Shown here piece after piece: positions 30,965 through 42,107 of a stretch of DNA of 64,000 nt; position 1 is the first letter of the stretch, and each line of letters starts with the position of its first letter. Source of the DNA: Oegoconia quadripuncta (taxonomy: Eukaryota; Arthropoda; Insecta; Lepidoptera; Autostichidae); contig OX438744.1 of the NCBI GenBank assembly GCA_949316235.1, positions 37,320,778 through 37,384,777 of the forward strand, given 5' to 3'. The notes under the pieces are model-generated. The model searched no databases and had not been told where the DNA came from. It saw only the letters and a program-made list of their open reading frames with translations. Made by a program: the position numbers and the translations under genes.

Positions 30965-32470
30965 GAAGAGCCGTGTATTAATAACTATGGCGCCGATTTT
31001 ACGAATCAAACTACACCTCATTTGTTGAAGTCGGCCGAGGCCTTTATCTCTAGGTGGTAACATACTTACATACTTACAGAATAGATTATCCTCCTTTTGT
31101 CTTAGAAGTACTTGGAAAAAAAATATGTCAACCAATGACATTTTGTACCATAATATATGCTAGTAAACGCCATTAACCTCGCCGTGGTATACACTGGTTT
31201 CAGGATTGAAGTATAAAGTGCACTGTTATTGATTATCTATACAATGTTATTTCAAGACTCGACAGCATAATATTTTACTACCCAAGACGGGCGCACCCAC
31301 ACACACAGCGCTCACCCATACACACACAACTGTACACATGCATAGGTAACACACAAGGAAAAGTTAAGAAAAATACTCGTGTCGCGGGGTTTTTCTTGGG
31401 AACAGAGGTGGAGTGGAGTAGTATTGTGCGAATTTTCTTTGTACACACATGATTTATTCGGTTGGGTCCTGCAACAAGCATGTTTGGCTCAGTGTTAGCA
31501 TTATAGAGTTCGATTACAGCAGGGTTCATAGGGTATCCAATGATGATGGTAAGGTATTGACAAATGACCAGTATAACTACCACTATCCTATTATATAAGT
31601 TTGTTGCATTGCTGTTAATTGCATTGCTATGGTTATGATTGAGACGAGACATCGCTTCAATAAGTTGTTAATCGAATCGATGGGACTTTCTCTCTGAGTG
31701 GGTTGGGTGCTTCCACTTTTGACTTTATCTTCACTTTACATCAGATATGATTTACCTCAATATTTAATTTATTGGGTAGATTCAACGAGTGTATGCGGAA
31801 ATACACCCATAAAATAGTTAGAACGGGTTACAAGCTTTTAAAACTGAATTCATTGTAAAAATATATTATTATGCAAAAATTAATACACGAACAATTTTTC
31901 AAACGACTCCATGCCTCCCTTATTCCTTCAGCTACACGTTTCACATACATATACGTCTCTCTGCGTCACACGTGAATATACACATCTTTTTCACACATAT
32001 AAAGTCAGAAAGAGAGGCACGCCGAGTTTAGGACTAACATTTTATATGTTGGCTGGGTCATGGATATAAAAATCGTTTTTCCAACGTACATATATATATG
32101 TAAGTGGCGTATAAGATGGTAACTGTGGCGTAGAAAGCATTAGAAATCTTCAATAATAGAGAATTATTGCCGTTCCGCGAGCTTTTTAAAAGAATTATAT
32201 GTTTTCTACAATTTTCAGGGGTTATATCTTCGTTCTAAAAGTAAAAGAATAAAAGTTAATAGTAAAAATGTCAAGGGAACGTATAAAATTTCCAGAAACG
32301 ACTTCGCTGGTGTTTTACAGTTCAGAAATTCGCCGTTTTCTTCTAAAACTTGCCCTCTTTAAGTGCTTAGGCTAAAATTTTGCCCGTAATAGCTGATATC
32401 ATGATGCTTTGTGTTTACTTCATCACCAGGGAAATATGAATGATTACCAGCAACAGAGCTATAGTTTAGG
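30965..32470. other. No gene seen
   Basis: About 1.5 kb. A SINE-1 tail remnant lies at about 31690-31765 (GTGCTTCCACTTTT-like block in the order of SINE-1). The stretch 31900-32000 is rich in ACAC and GTCTC motifs. No exon found. Confidence 0.35.
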
Positions 32471-32479
32471 TATACTTAA

Positions 32480-32625
32480 TCAATCAATCAATCAAATACT
32501 CTTTATTGCACAATTAACAAAAGCTACATGAAGAATACAGCGTAAATTATTAATCGCACAAAAAGGCGGCCCTATCGCTAACAGCGATCTCATCCAGGCA
32601 AACCTTAGGGTAAAGATATAAGCTA
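32480..32625 (-). repeat. LINE 3' end with TTGA tail (reverse)
   Basis: AATCAATCAATCAATCAAAT followed by ACTCTTTATTGCACAATTAA and GGCCCTATCGCTAACAGCGA. Same order as 57380-57470. Confidence 0.55.
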
Positions 32626-32699
32626 CCAGTAGATGAGGTTTGCACTAATAGTAGCAATACGGGTGTATTTTATAGTTGGTAATTAGTTACTTGGCATTT

Positions 32700-32905
32700 T
32701 AGTTATTTTCGACATCGGGCGCTGCCAGACCACGAGTGGCATGTCTCGGTTGTCTTCAATTGAAGGCTTGAAAACATTGAATATCAGATGGCACTATAGT
32801 CTGACACAAATCCGCACTGCGCCCGTGTGGTGGTTTATGGCCCAGACTACTGCTTAGTGAGAGGCTTTGTCCTAGCAGGTTTTTGACATGAGGCAATGAT
32901 CGTGT
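32700..32905 (+). repeat. LINE 3' UTR-like repeat, second copy
   Basis: Parallel to 9500-9594 plus 10125-10180 (CTGACACAAATCCGCACTGC, GTGGTGGTTTATGGCCCAGA, TTAGTGAGAGGCTTTGTCC). It shows what the first copy looked like before the hAT-like insertion. Confidence 0.55.
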
Positions 32906-32999
32906 ACCGCCAGTCCTATTCACCTTTTACTAGTAGAATTGGAGATCTAACTTAATGTATTAAATTTAAAATTTAAAATTCATGATTCAGATTTAGTCC

Positions 33000-33251
33000 A
33001 GTAAGGGTACACTTTCATTGTGTCGGAGAAAAAACTTAGAACTCCTATAACTATTAAAAAAAAAAAACGATTTATAGCTTCTTTGTATTTATGAAAAATT
33101 TCACCGAAAGCAAAGATCACGACTCATTAAACTAAGTTTAGAAAATATAAAGTAGCCGTTGATTAATTTTTAGAAAATTGTTTTAGGAGATCTTAGCATC
33201 TCCTACAACCCAATGAAGTTCACAGTGGTAACTTTAATTTAATATTGTAAT
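33000..33251. repeat. Shared block, left part of palindromic element P
   Basis: TTTCACCGAAAGCAAAGATC and TTAGGAGATCTTAGCATC recur at 39700-39810 with the same spacing. Part of a larger non-autonomous element together with 33252-33890. Confidence 0.5.
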
Positions 33252-33890
33252 CTAAGAACATGGAATACGGTACGTCATACTGTGTAGTCAAGGAATTAGT
33301 CCAGTAAAAATATGTAATTTTTGTGGCGTAACTATGGCATCTATTTTTTTTTTTATTCACAACGGGTTACTACATGGCCTCAATCACACCTGATGTTAAG
33401 TGAAGATGAGATCGAAGGTGGAATCGTACCAACACTTTTGGAGGATCTTATCTCTGACAACCGGAACACAACAATGCTAATAACATTGCTGCTTGGCGGC
33501 AGATTTAGGTAAGATGGTGGTAGCTAGCCAGGCGGACATTTAAAATGCCCTACCACCAACCAAACCGAGTACTTAAACATGTACCCCGCTGGGGATCGAA
33601 CCCGCGACCTCCGAATCGTAAACCCAATGTTGTTTACATTGAGCCACGGAGGCGGTTAAATGATCTTAAAGTTCTTGATTTTTTGTACAAGGATAGAGTA
33701 CCCATCAGTAATAGAATAAAACTGTTTTCTAACCAATCTGTAGTTTGCTTTAGGTATAGTCTATACTTTTATAACTAAATATCTATTATCTTTAAGATCA
33801 TAGATCATAGTTACGCCACAAAAATTACATATTTTTACTGGGCTAATTCCTTGACTATACAGTATGACGTACCGTATTACATATTCTTAG
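33252..33890. repeat. Palindromic element P: 84-bp arms split by SINE-1
   Basis: Arms 33252-33335 and 33807-33890 are reverse complements with four mismatches over 84 bases. They include CAGTAAAAATATGTAATTTT and its mirror AAAATTACATATTTTTACTG. A SINE-1 copy and a short unique segment separate them. The right part resembles 39950-40065. Confidence 0.75.
33343..33657 (-). mobile_element. SINE-1, full length (reverse), nested in element P
   Basis: Poly(A) at the left (33343-33354), complete body and head, ending GGCGGTT at 33657. It lies between the two palindrome arms, so it inserted after the palindrome formed. Confidence 0.8.
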
Positions 33891-34189
33891 AAAATACCTA
33901 CACCACGATTTTTTTTAATTAAGTGAAATTCGAGTAAATTTTGGAGTTGGTTTAGAGTTTTAAACAGAACAACTTTTAGCATAAACTACTAATATGATCT
34001 TTCCGTACAACATGACGTGTCGTGCATGCAGCCAATCTATTCTTATATGAGATGGTGAACAATTTTTTTTTTATTTCGGGTTTGATCCCCATTAAAGCGT
34101 GCGTACGACTAACATGTGGTGACTTTAGAGCATTAGTTTTGAGGCTAAATTTCATTACTTAGTTGACTTAAAAATATGAATCAATTTAT
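33891..34189. other. No gene seen
   Basis: AT-rich unique sequence. Confidence 0.35.
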
Positions 34190-34425
34190 TTCAATCAAAA
34201 AATTATTTGTCCAACAGCACTGCCAACAGAAAGATGGCCTGGAATACGCCGCGTGGTCACGACCACGAGGCACCATGGCCATCAAACAAGGCTACGAGGT
34301 GAGATGTGGTCATTGTGTAGTCTCTCGTCATGGCATGGTCAATATATTAGTTGATTATTTAGTTATTTAGCTAAATTAGGACATAATGCCTTGGTATATC
34401 ACGATTAGACAATGGTTAAGTCACA

Positions 34426-34765
34426 GTGGTGTCGATTCGGATGTACAACGAGCTAACTAAATTTAAAGCAGATACATCCTTTTCTAACACTATTAACATG
34501 AAAGGGACGACTATAAATTAAGTCCTGTCAAATTAAGTTAAGAGCTGTCAAAACAAGTCGCTCCATAGTATTTTAATCGTGACGTCGCTAGGTGTACACC
34601 TAATATTGATAAAGAAGTGCTTGTTTTGATCCTTTTACTTAATTTGACAGGACTTAATTATATGTCGTCCTTTTCATGTATTAGTGGTTAGAAAAGGATA
34701 CATATAATTTAAATTTAGTTAGTTCGTTGTACATCCGAATCGACACCATTGTTTGTTTATTTATT
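34426..34765. mobile_element. MITE with about 125-bp inverted ends
   Basis: Left CAGTGGTGTCGATTCGGATG pairs with right CATCCGAATCGACACCATTG. Pairing continues with AACTAACTAAATTTAAA and with AATTAAGTCCTGTCAAATTA. About 340 bp, no ORF. It sits inside the tandem repeat. Confidence 0.75.
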
Positions 34766-35260
34766 TAGATACATTAGGAAATCATACCTTGCCTTGGTAT
34801 ATTCATGGCTATGGTCGTTAAACAAGACTGAAATATGACGTGGTCATTACAAAAGGTTTTGATCATGGCATGATCAAGTCGTAGTGTTTGTTTAAACTAT
34901 AAATTAGGAAATTATACCTTGGTATATCACGCCTATATTCGTTAAACAAGTTTGAAATTAGATGTGGTCATTACAATAGAATTTATTCATGGCATGGTCA
35001 AGTCGTAGTGTTTGTTTAGTTATTTAGACTAAATTAGGAAATTATACCTTGATATATTACGACTATGGTCGTTAATCAAGTTTGAAATTGGATGTGGTCA
35101 TTACAATAGAGTCGTAGTGTTTGTTTAGTTTCTTAATAAATTAGGAAGATGGACTAGACTTTGGTAATTTATTCCTGTAGATATGGAATGCTTATATTTT
35201 ATTGTAACGTAAACGACACAAAACATGCCAGTTTTAACCTATCGATTTTCGAACAGAGAT

Positions 35261-35433
35261 TTTTTTGTTATACAAGAGTCAGCACTTGACCTCGATTACA
35301 CCTGATGTTAAGTTAAGATGAGACCGATAGCGCACTATTTCAGGAACTCCCAACTTATTTGAGGGAGACTTGGATAAGGTGATGGTAGATGTCCAGAATG
35401 ATACTATTTAAAAATATCCTACCACCAACCAAA
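35261..35433 (-). mobile_element. Diverged SINE-1 fragment (reverse)
   Basis: Poly(A) side at the left, then CACCTGATGTTAAGT and, at the right, TATCCTACCACCAACCAAAG. Middle shortened. Confidence 0.6.
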
Positions 35434-35590
35434 GTATTGTGTATAAATGTGATCAAAATGCTTAGCTAAATTATATAGCGTGGCCACGACCATGAGACAC
35501 TATACCCATTAAATAATATAATGAAGTATGAGCGTGGTTATTGTGTAGATTATCGTCATTGGTCAATAAATAATGTTTGCTAAATATCAT

Positions 35591-35883
35591 TAAACAGACA
35601 TGTTTTCCTAAAAATCATAATAATTGATAGTGTTCCCGACGCTGCTGATGCAAATGTGGAGATTGTGGAGGAAAATTTAAATTTGGAATGTCAGTATTTT
35701 TTCTCTATTTAAAACTCAAGCGGCCAGTGTCTTATAGATAATAAAACTTCTTTTCGCAAAACCATTGTTTGTAGGCTTCAGTGGTAGCATCAAACTGTAG
35801 GGTTTGGCCGCTCAAGTATAGGTAATTGCATGATTAATAGTTTTTATGTAACAAAAACTTTGGTGGACTCTCTTTTAGTCAAT
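35591..35883. other. No gene seen
   Basis: Unique sequence, AT-rich. Confidence 0.35.
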
Positions 35884-35940
35884 GGGCCATATTAATAAAT
35901 CGATCCTGAAACTGAGATCGCGTCTCAGTCCCAATACAAT

Positions 35941-35973
35941 TGCTGCTTGGCGGCAGATTTAGATAAGAAAGAT
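35941..35973 (-). mobile_element. SINE-1 fragment
   Basis: TGCTGCTTGGCGGCAGATTT then AGATAAGA: a piece of the SINE-1 body joined directly to SINE-2. Confidence 0.55.
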
Positions 35974-36245
35974 AAGACCTGTTTGGTGTATTGGTTCAAA
36001 ATTTTGACTGCTATACCAAAAGATCGCGGGTTCGAATCCCGCTAGAGGCATAGGTACCTATGTTTGTATGATAAAGACAGACAGTTATGGATGTTTTTCA
36101 TTTATGTATTTATTTACAAAAAAAAATGTATTGTATAGTTTATCAACCATCTGGTATCCATAATACAAGCCTAGTTGCTTAGTGTGGAACTAGATGTCGT
36201 TGTGTGTTTGTGCAAAGACATTTATCATTTATTATTATTATAATT
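35974..36245 (+). mobile_element. SINE-2, full length
   Basis: Head GACCTGTTTGGTGTATTGGT and GGGTTCGAATCCCGCTAG, body TATCAACCATCTGGTATCCA, 3' end AACTAGATGTCGTTGTGTGT and an ATT-rich tail. Confidence 0.8.
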
Positions 36246-36301
36246 AATAACTTAATAGTATTAATTCAAATGATACAATAATTTTCCATTAATTGTATCG
36301 C

Positions 36302-36400
36302 GTATCGGAGGTCGCGAGTTCGATCCCCAGCGGCGTCCTTAATACAAGTCTAGTTGCTTAGTGTGGAACTAGATAGCGCTGTGTGTTTGTGCAAAAAAAA
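36302..36400 (+). mobile_element. Chimeric SINE: SINE-1 head fused to SINE-2 tail
   Basis: CGGAGGTCGCGAGTTCGATC and CCCAGCGGC come from the SINE-1 head. TTAATACAAGTCTAGTTGCT and GTGTGGAACTAGATAGCGCT are the SINE-2 3' end, then poly(A). The switch is near 36342. Confidence 0.65.
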
Positions 36401-36476
36401 ATTTATACTGTTTTAATATGAAACAGATTCTCAAGCGTCAACTGAAGGTCATCTCAACAGTTTATTAAAACGGGCT

Positions 36477-38685
36477 TATGACATGTAAAAACGCTTTAGC
36501 CGATCACTTGGCAGTCTAATGTTTGGTGAATTTCCAATAGTACTAGGTATATGAAAATATTTATGCATTTTTGAATATTGTAAGCCCTTTGACGCTTCAA
36601 CAGGGTTTATATTGCATCTGCTTGCTTTCATCCACGAATCTTAGCTATAGCCAAATTGCTTGTTGGAACGCTACTTTGTTCATTTAAACGAAATTAGTAC
36701 CTAGTAGATTAGTATTTGTAACATATTTTTATTAAGTGTGTATTTAGTAGGATTTTAATGAGATCAATAGCTCTTTTTTTTAATTCATGGAAATTGTAAT
36801 TTACGTTTGTATAGAGAACTTTCTGAAGTATTAAAGTCACCAACTCACAAAAATGTGACATAAAAAAATATAAAAAATATACAAAGACCCGACTTCGGTT
36901 TAAAAAAAAATAAAAACAAGACGAAATAACTCAATTGATTTAGGTCAGAGTCGGAGGTCTCTATGCGGCTCCTCCTGCGTTATATATTTTTGAGAACTTG
37001 ACCTCGGCACTGGCGTGCGCTTCGACTAATATACGTGATTGGTGTATGGGTACATTTTTGCTGACTGCGGACGGCGCTTGCGTCGATAATGGTTTAAAAA
37101 AAAATTAAATTGCCTATGCCAATACCTTCTATTTCACTTATCTAATATACCCTATTTTTCCTTACGGTTAAAAAAGTCATCCGGTATAAATACATCATGT
37201 GTATGTGTAATTCATTAAAAAAAAAAAAAAATAACTCGTAACCAACACAGGAGCATCACAACACGTACTCAACCAACTTGAACACTTAGAATCCGAAAGT
37301 CCTCCAAACTGAGGGTCACTAGTGACAAAAGACTGTCATTTGCCAATGTCCCCCGCAGTGACACGCCCACACTAGTTCAGATCTAGTTCAGCGGTTATGG
37401 TAATTTTATTCTCCTATCTTTGTTTTAAGTTAAATATGTATTCTTAGGCCCGGTGTACGATAAAAGTACAATCAACGAATCGGAAAAGTAACCCACCACG
37501 GAATTTTGTCACATAAATAATTACTATACCTGTCAAATATATCCTCGCAAAGTTTTTAGCAGGCTTCCAACCCGTTGCTCTGGAATCCAATGGGGGACAA
37601 CATAAGCCATGTTTGGCAGTGGACGTTTTGTGGCTGATATGTTATACACGGTTTACCAACCTTAATTGCAACTGGTGTTAAATAATAGAAATAAACGCAC
37701 CCAGAACTCTCAATAATATAATTGATAAAGGAGCCCGTTTTATCAGGTGGTGGACCTAGTTACCTTTGCCAGGAGGCTGGCTGGAAAGGAACTACACTCG
37801 TATATATTTTTACTACCAAGCGTTGTGTTCCGGTGTGAACGAGTGACATTAAGGCATAAAAGATATTCCTCCTTTTGGGCCACAATTAATTAACTAAATT
37901 TAACTAAATTAAATAAATTAACGAATCTGAGGTAACTTCTTTATTTAAGTACCACCAGATAGTGCTATTTGTAGTAATCACTTTTCAACTGACCTTCTTA
38001 CCTTTTAGAAATTAAAAGTGATTTGCTGTGACAAGGTGCCAAGGTGGCCCAAATTTCAGATGGTTTGACTATACATTCAATATTATTTTCTATAGAAATA
38101 AGGGTGTGGATGACTAAGAATGCGTTTGGGTATCAATAGTCACTATACCGTCTCAGCTTACTGCTAGGTGAGAAGTACTTCATTATAAAGATTGTTTGTA
38201 CTGCTTACCACTACCTTCCACATACGTCTAACATAAAGTTGAGTTATCTCCACTTATAAACTATACTTAACCCTAAACTGAAAGTGGGTCGAAAAACACC
38301 ACTGTTTGTGTTACTGTGGCAGTTTACGTCACAGCTTGCCATTAAATTGCGATAGATGGCGTAGAACTAGGGCAGCGTAAAGCTCTAACATGCTAGTTTA
38401 TACCTCATAATTGGCTCAGTGGTGGTATACGGAGATCGCAGGTTTGATCCCAATGTGAGACATAAGAGTTTGTGGAACATCTCAACAATCAGCCATGCAG
38501 AACCGATTCGATTCAGTTTATGATAAGATAAATTTGTACACTGATGGGAAGGTCAGTGGGGACGTTGACAATACATGGTAATGGAGCCTTCCTTCCGGTG
38601 TTTCGGCTATGAACAATTAATATGTAAGGCCATTGGTAAAAAGATGGATTCCTCGCAAGATATGCTAGTAAAACTGACTTGTACC
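36477..38685. other. No gene seen; scattered repeat pieces
   Basis: About 2.2 kb. 37120-37200 (TTGCCTATGCCAATACCTTC) is the inverse of 40790-40910. 37557-37640 (TCCAATGGGGGACAACATAA) matches 27640-27700. 37250-37390 is unique and GC-richer. No exon recognised. Confidence 0.4.
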
Positions 38686-38689
38686 AATA

Positions 38690-38800
38690 AAAACAAAAAT
38701 GTAATAAACATTTAGGAATAATTAATGTATATTCATCACACAAAGATTTACCACTAGCGGGATTCGAACCCGTACCCGTTGGCTTCGAAGGCTACTTCTA
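38690..38800 (-). mobile_element. SINE-3 fragment (reverse)
   Basis: GCGGGATTCGAACCCGTACC with TATTCATCACACAAAGATTT matches the head and first body part of SINE-3 on the - strand. Confidence 0.55.
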
Positions 38801-38944
38801 TATACAACACCAATTTCATCCTGAATACGTATTTTATTCAAGTGCTTCAATATGTAAAACTGTTTGATTATTTACTCTCTTCGCTGGTGTAGGGATACAA
38901 GGAATTTACCTCCTTTTGATACAAATACCGGCGCCTCAGTGGTC

Positions 38945-39015
38945 CAGTAGGGATACACATAACTTAAAGCCTTAAATAGAATAACAATATTTTCTAACAA
39001 ATCGGTAGCTTGATA
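38945..39015. repeat. Element P fragment
   Basis: CAGTAGGGATAC and TTTTCTAACAAATCGGTAGC resemble the centre of element P near 33700-33750. Confidence 0.4.
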
Positions 39016-39029
39016 ATAAAACATAGACT

Positions 39030-39245
39030 ATTAGATAGATAGATAGATAAAGCCTTTATTTGTCTCCACAGTCACACACATACATTTAGCTTATACATAT
39101 TGATACACAGATAAGGTAACACATTTACAACAATAACATAATATTGTAACACTAACGCATGTGTGTGCTGCAGCAGTACAAATGGGTCATAGCTCAGTGT
39201 AATAGATTGCTCATTGAGCAAAACACTGATTTTCAGCTATTAGAT
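39030..39245 (-). repeat. LINE 3'-end repeat with GATA tail
   Basis: TAGATAGATAGATAGATAAA, then GTACAAATGGGTCATAGCTC and GCAAAACACTGATTTTCAGC, matching 1653-1860. Confidence 0.6.
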
Positions 39246-39261
39246 TAAAATTACCACTGTG

Positions 39262-40065
39262 AATTTCAGTTGCGTTGGAGAATATATCTTCTTAGAACTC
39301 CATCTCTTCCCGTGGGTGTCGTAACACGCGACTAACCGCCTCCGTGGCTCAATGTAAACAACATTGGGTTTACGATTAGGAGGTCGCGGGTTTGTTTAAG
39401 TACTCGGTTTGGTTGGTGGTAGGGCATTTTAAAATGTCCGCATGGCTAGCTACCACCGTCTTATGTAAATCTGCCGCCAAACAGCAATGTTAATAGCGTT
39501 GTTGTATTCCGGTTGTCAGAGATAAGATAGCCAGTCCCTTAAATAAGATGGAGTTTCCGGGTCAGTACGTTACCACCTTCGGCCTCATCTTCACTTAACA
39601 TCAGGTGTAATTGAGTTCAAGTGCTAACCCGTTGTGGATAAAAAAAAAAAAAAAAGTATTTTCAAAAAATTCGATCAGTAATTTCTTTATATTTATGAAA
39701 AAATTCACCGAGAGCAAACATCACGACTCAATAAACTAATTTCTAGAAAATATAAAGTAGACATTGATTAATTTTTTATAAAATAATTTTAGGAGATCTT
39801 AGCATCCTAACAACGCAATGAAAGTTCACTGTGTAAACTCTAACTTAATATTGTGGGCATTAATACCACTACATAATAATATAATTATATATTATTATAT
39901 TAATACCCATATGTATATGTATTAATACTCTACTATACCTAAAGCAAGGTACAGAATGGTTAGAAAGCATTTTTATTCTATAACTGATGGATACTCTTTC
40001 TACAAAAAATTATGAACTTTAAGATTATAGGAAGTTACATCACAAAAGTTACGTATTTTTACTGC
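39262..40065. repeat. Element P second copy, interrupted by SINE-1
   Basis: 39680-39840 (TTCACCGAGAGCAAACATCA, TTAGGAGATCTTAGCATCC) parallels 33090-33210. 39945-40065 (CTTTAAGATTATAGGAAGTT, ACGTATTTTTACTGC) parallels 33790-33845. The inverted left arm of the first copy is not clear here. Confidence 0.5.
39334..39655 (+). mobile_element. SINE-1, full length
   Basis: Head AACCGCCTCCGTGGCTCAAT, a box B block slightly damaged (CGCGGGTTTGTTTAAG; the GATCCCC part is missing), full body and poly(A) of about 17. Confidence 0.8.
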
Positions 40066-40539
40066 ACTACAGTGCAGGCTCTCCATCTTAAATCTTTGTC
40101 ATGTTTCAAGTCCTTCATTGAATAATTATTTAAGTCTTCCGGTAACACAATAAATAAAAGAAATTAAACGTTACAAATGTAAACATGTCTAAGTAGTAAC
40201 AAAATCCACTGAATGATCTCTTAACCCTAAACTGCGGATGCGATTAGAAAATTAAATTTCCCGTCTCGTCGGGAAAGGGCGTTATCGCCGGAATTAATTT
40301 GCAGCGAGTGGATACCTCGCGTCGGCCATTGTTTCCCAATTCGGGTTCGCATAGTTTCTGATTTATAACCATTTTGGGGTTGCAATAGTTTGATAATGTA
40401 CATACATACCTATATTACATATAGGATTGTAATTAAAAATGGTTTGTTCCCATTTATTAACAGAAATCAGCGATGATTATTATATTCCAGTACAAATAAT
40501 ATATTCGTAAGAACTGGGGTTTATAAACAATAGAACCAA
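40066..40539. other. No gene seen; GC-richer patch at 40240-40380
   Basis: 40240-40380 (AAAGGGCGTTATCGCCGGAA) has balanced composition and no copy elsewhere; possible conserved non-coding element. No splice sites fit. Confidence 0.3.
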
Positions 40540-40700
40540 CCCGTCTGTTCCCGTGGATATCGTAAAAGGCGACTAAGGGACATTCCACCAAAGAAACATC
40601 TATAGATTTGTACATTCTAACGGCGATGGACTCACCCCCTGTCACTTTTACGTTTCTGTATATTTTCGTAAGGTAAATCGTGGATGTGGATGAATTTTGT
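40540..40700. repeat. LINE-derived repeat piece
   Basis: GTGGATATCGTAAAAGGCGA and AACGGCGATGGACTCACCCC match 27290-27400. Confidence 0.5.
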
Positions 40701-40789
40701 TTGGGATATCTCTGACCACTCCATTTGGGATAAAAGTCGTGATGTTATGTATGTAGGTATCCATATGGCACAACATATATACTTTAAAG

Positions 40790-41050
40790 AATGTCATCTT
40801 TCCGTACTAATACATACTTATACCGAATGAGTTTTTTTACCGTTAGGAATAAAATAGGGCATATTAGGTAAGAGAAATAGAATGTATTGGCATAGGTAGT
40901 TTTTGAAAGGTAGCAAAGGTTGCCTGGAAGAGATCGCTTTTAGTGATAAGGTCGCCAAATTGTACATTCTATTCTTACCACTTTTCTAAACTGTATTTTC
41001 TTATCTGTTGTGCAATAAAGTGTATTTGTATTGTATTGTACTGTATTGTA
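40790..41050 (+). repeat. LINE 3' end
   Basis: AATAGAATGTATTGGCATAG is the inverse of the 37125 block. TTCTATTCTTACCACTTTTC to TGCAATAAAGTGTATTTGTA is the inverse of 23005-23082. It ends in a TATTG/TATTGTA short repeat. Confidence 0.5.
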
Positions 41051-41254
41051 GTTTATTTCTTTTTTCAAACCCAGTAACAAATAAAGCGTTAATTGTGTCG
41101 TTTGACAGTCGCGTTTGTAGCATATTCCACATAATTACATATTAAATTAAGTAAATAAAGAAAATTTTGAGGAAATATGAGTTCCAAAGGAATTTCCTAA
41201 TATCTTTCTTTTTCTTCTTCTTTTTTCTTCTTCTTTTCTTACGGTAAAAAACTT

Positions 41255-41435
41255 ATCCAGTATTATAAACGCGAAAGCCTGTCTGTCTGTTCAGTTTTCA
41301 CCGTCTAAACTGAAATTACATTGAAACTTGGCCGAAAGGTTAACTGACCTGGAGGAGAACTGGTTACTTTTCATCCCAAAAAGACCGCGACAAAGTAATT
41401 TTACGCGGGCAAATCCGCGAACGGAAGCTAGCTAT
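41255..41435 (+). repeat. Repeat T relative
   Basis: CAGTATTATAAACGCGAAAG ... AATCCGCGAACGGAAGCTAG. A diverged subfamily close to the copy at 230-440. Confidence 0.5.
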
Positions 41436-41462
41436 ATAAACTCTTAGATATGTCTTAGTACT

Positions 41463-41612
41463 TAACCGCCTCCGTGGCTCATTGTGAACAATATAAGGTA
41501 AATACAGAGAGGTGGTTCGGTTCCCAGCGTAGTACCTACAATTTAGAACTGGGTGAGCGTGCCTCCAAATGACCTGGATCTTCACTTAAAATCAATTGAG
41601 GTTAAGTGCTGT
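41463..41612 (+). mobile_element. SINE-1, heavily deleted
   Basis: Head ACCGCCTCCGTGGCTCATTG and the last part (ATCTTCACTTAAAATCAATT) remain; the middle of the body is missing. Confidence 0.55.
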
Positions 41613-41868
41613 TTAACATAAAACTTGTAACTTTAGTTTTGTAAGTGTAACTTAAATGGAATTTAATAAGAGTATATAAAAACCTTTTTGTCACCCAGTC
41701 ATTGGTGTAAAGCTCCTAAAAACATTTGCCGATTCTCCTGCCCACCGTGGCTATTAGCTGTGCTCCCACAAACTGTACAAACGGCAAAATGTCATGTAAT
41801 CGATTAAATAACAACGCCTAATAAATAAAAAAATAAATTATAGTGATACAAGTCGAATTTTTTAATTT
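41613..41868. other. No gene seen
   Basis: AT-rich unique sequence. Confidence 0.35.
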
Positions 41869-42107
41869 TAATAATATAATAAATATCCTTGGACACCCAC
41901 CCACACAGCGCCATCTAGTTCCACACTAAGCAGCTAGGCTAGGCTCTACCAGATAGTTGATAAACTACACAAATACAAATGAAAACATCCATAACTCAGG
42001 TACACGCGTCCGTATTCATCATACAACCATATGCCCCCAGCGGGATTCGAAACCGCGACCTTTTGATTTTGGTCAGAAACTCTAACCACTACACCAAACA
42101 GGGCGTC
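41869..42107 (-). mobile_element. SINE-2 (reverse), deleted
   Basis: Head on the - strand with CGGTTTCGAATCCCGCTGGG, body shortened, AT-rich tail at the left. Confidence 0.7.

Larger units (their letters stand above)
34190..35590. repeat. Degenerate tandem repeat, 105-140-bp units, with insertions
   Basis: Units restart at AGGAAATCATACCTTG (34776), AGGAAATTATACCTTGG (34916), AGGAAATTATACCTTGA (35036) and AGGAAG (35143), each with a GTGGTCATTACA block and a CAAGTCGTAGTGTTTGTTT block. An earlier, more diverged unit runs about 34200-34420 and a later one about 35440-35590. A MITE and a SINE-1 have inserted into the array. Confidence 0.65.
35884..36476. mobile_element. Short MITE split by SINE pieces
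   Basis: Left half 35884-35940 (GGGCCATATTAATAAATCGA) and right half about 36406-36476 (CAGATTCTCAAGCGTCAACT, ending TTATTAAAACGGGC) together match the intact MITE at 629-772 in reverse. The 465 bases between are SINE material. Confidence 0.7.

Noticed and set aside
39028..39048. GATA microsatellite as an independent feature
   Set aside because: It is the tail of the LINE 3' repeat that follows it; the same tail occurs at 1653 and, inverted, at 53815.
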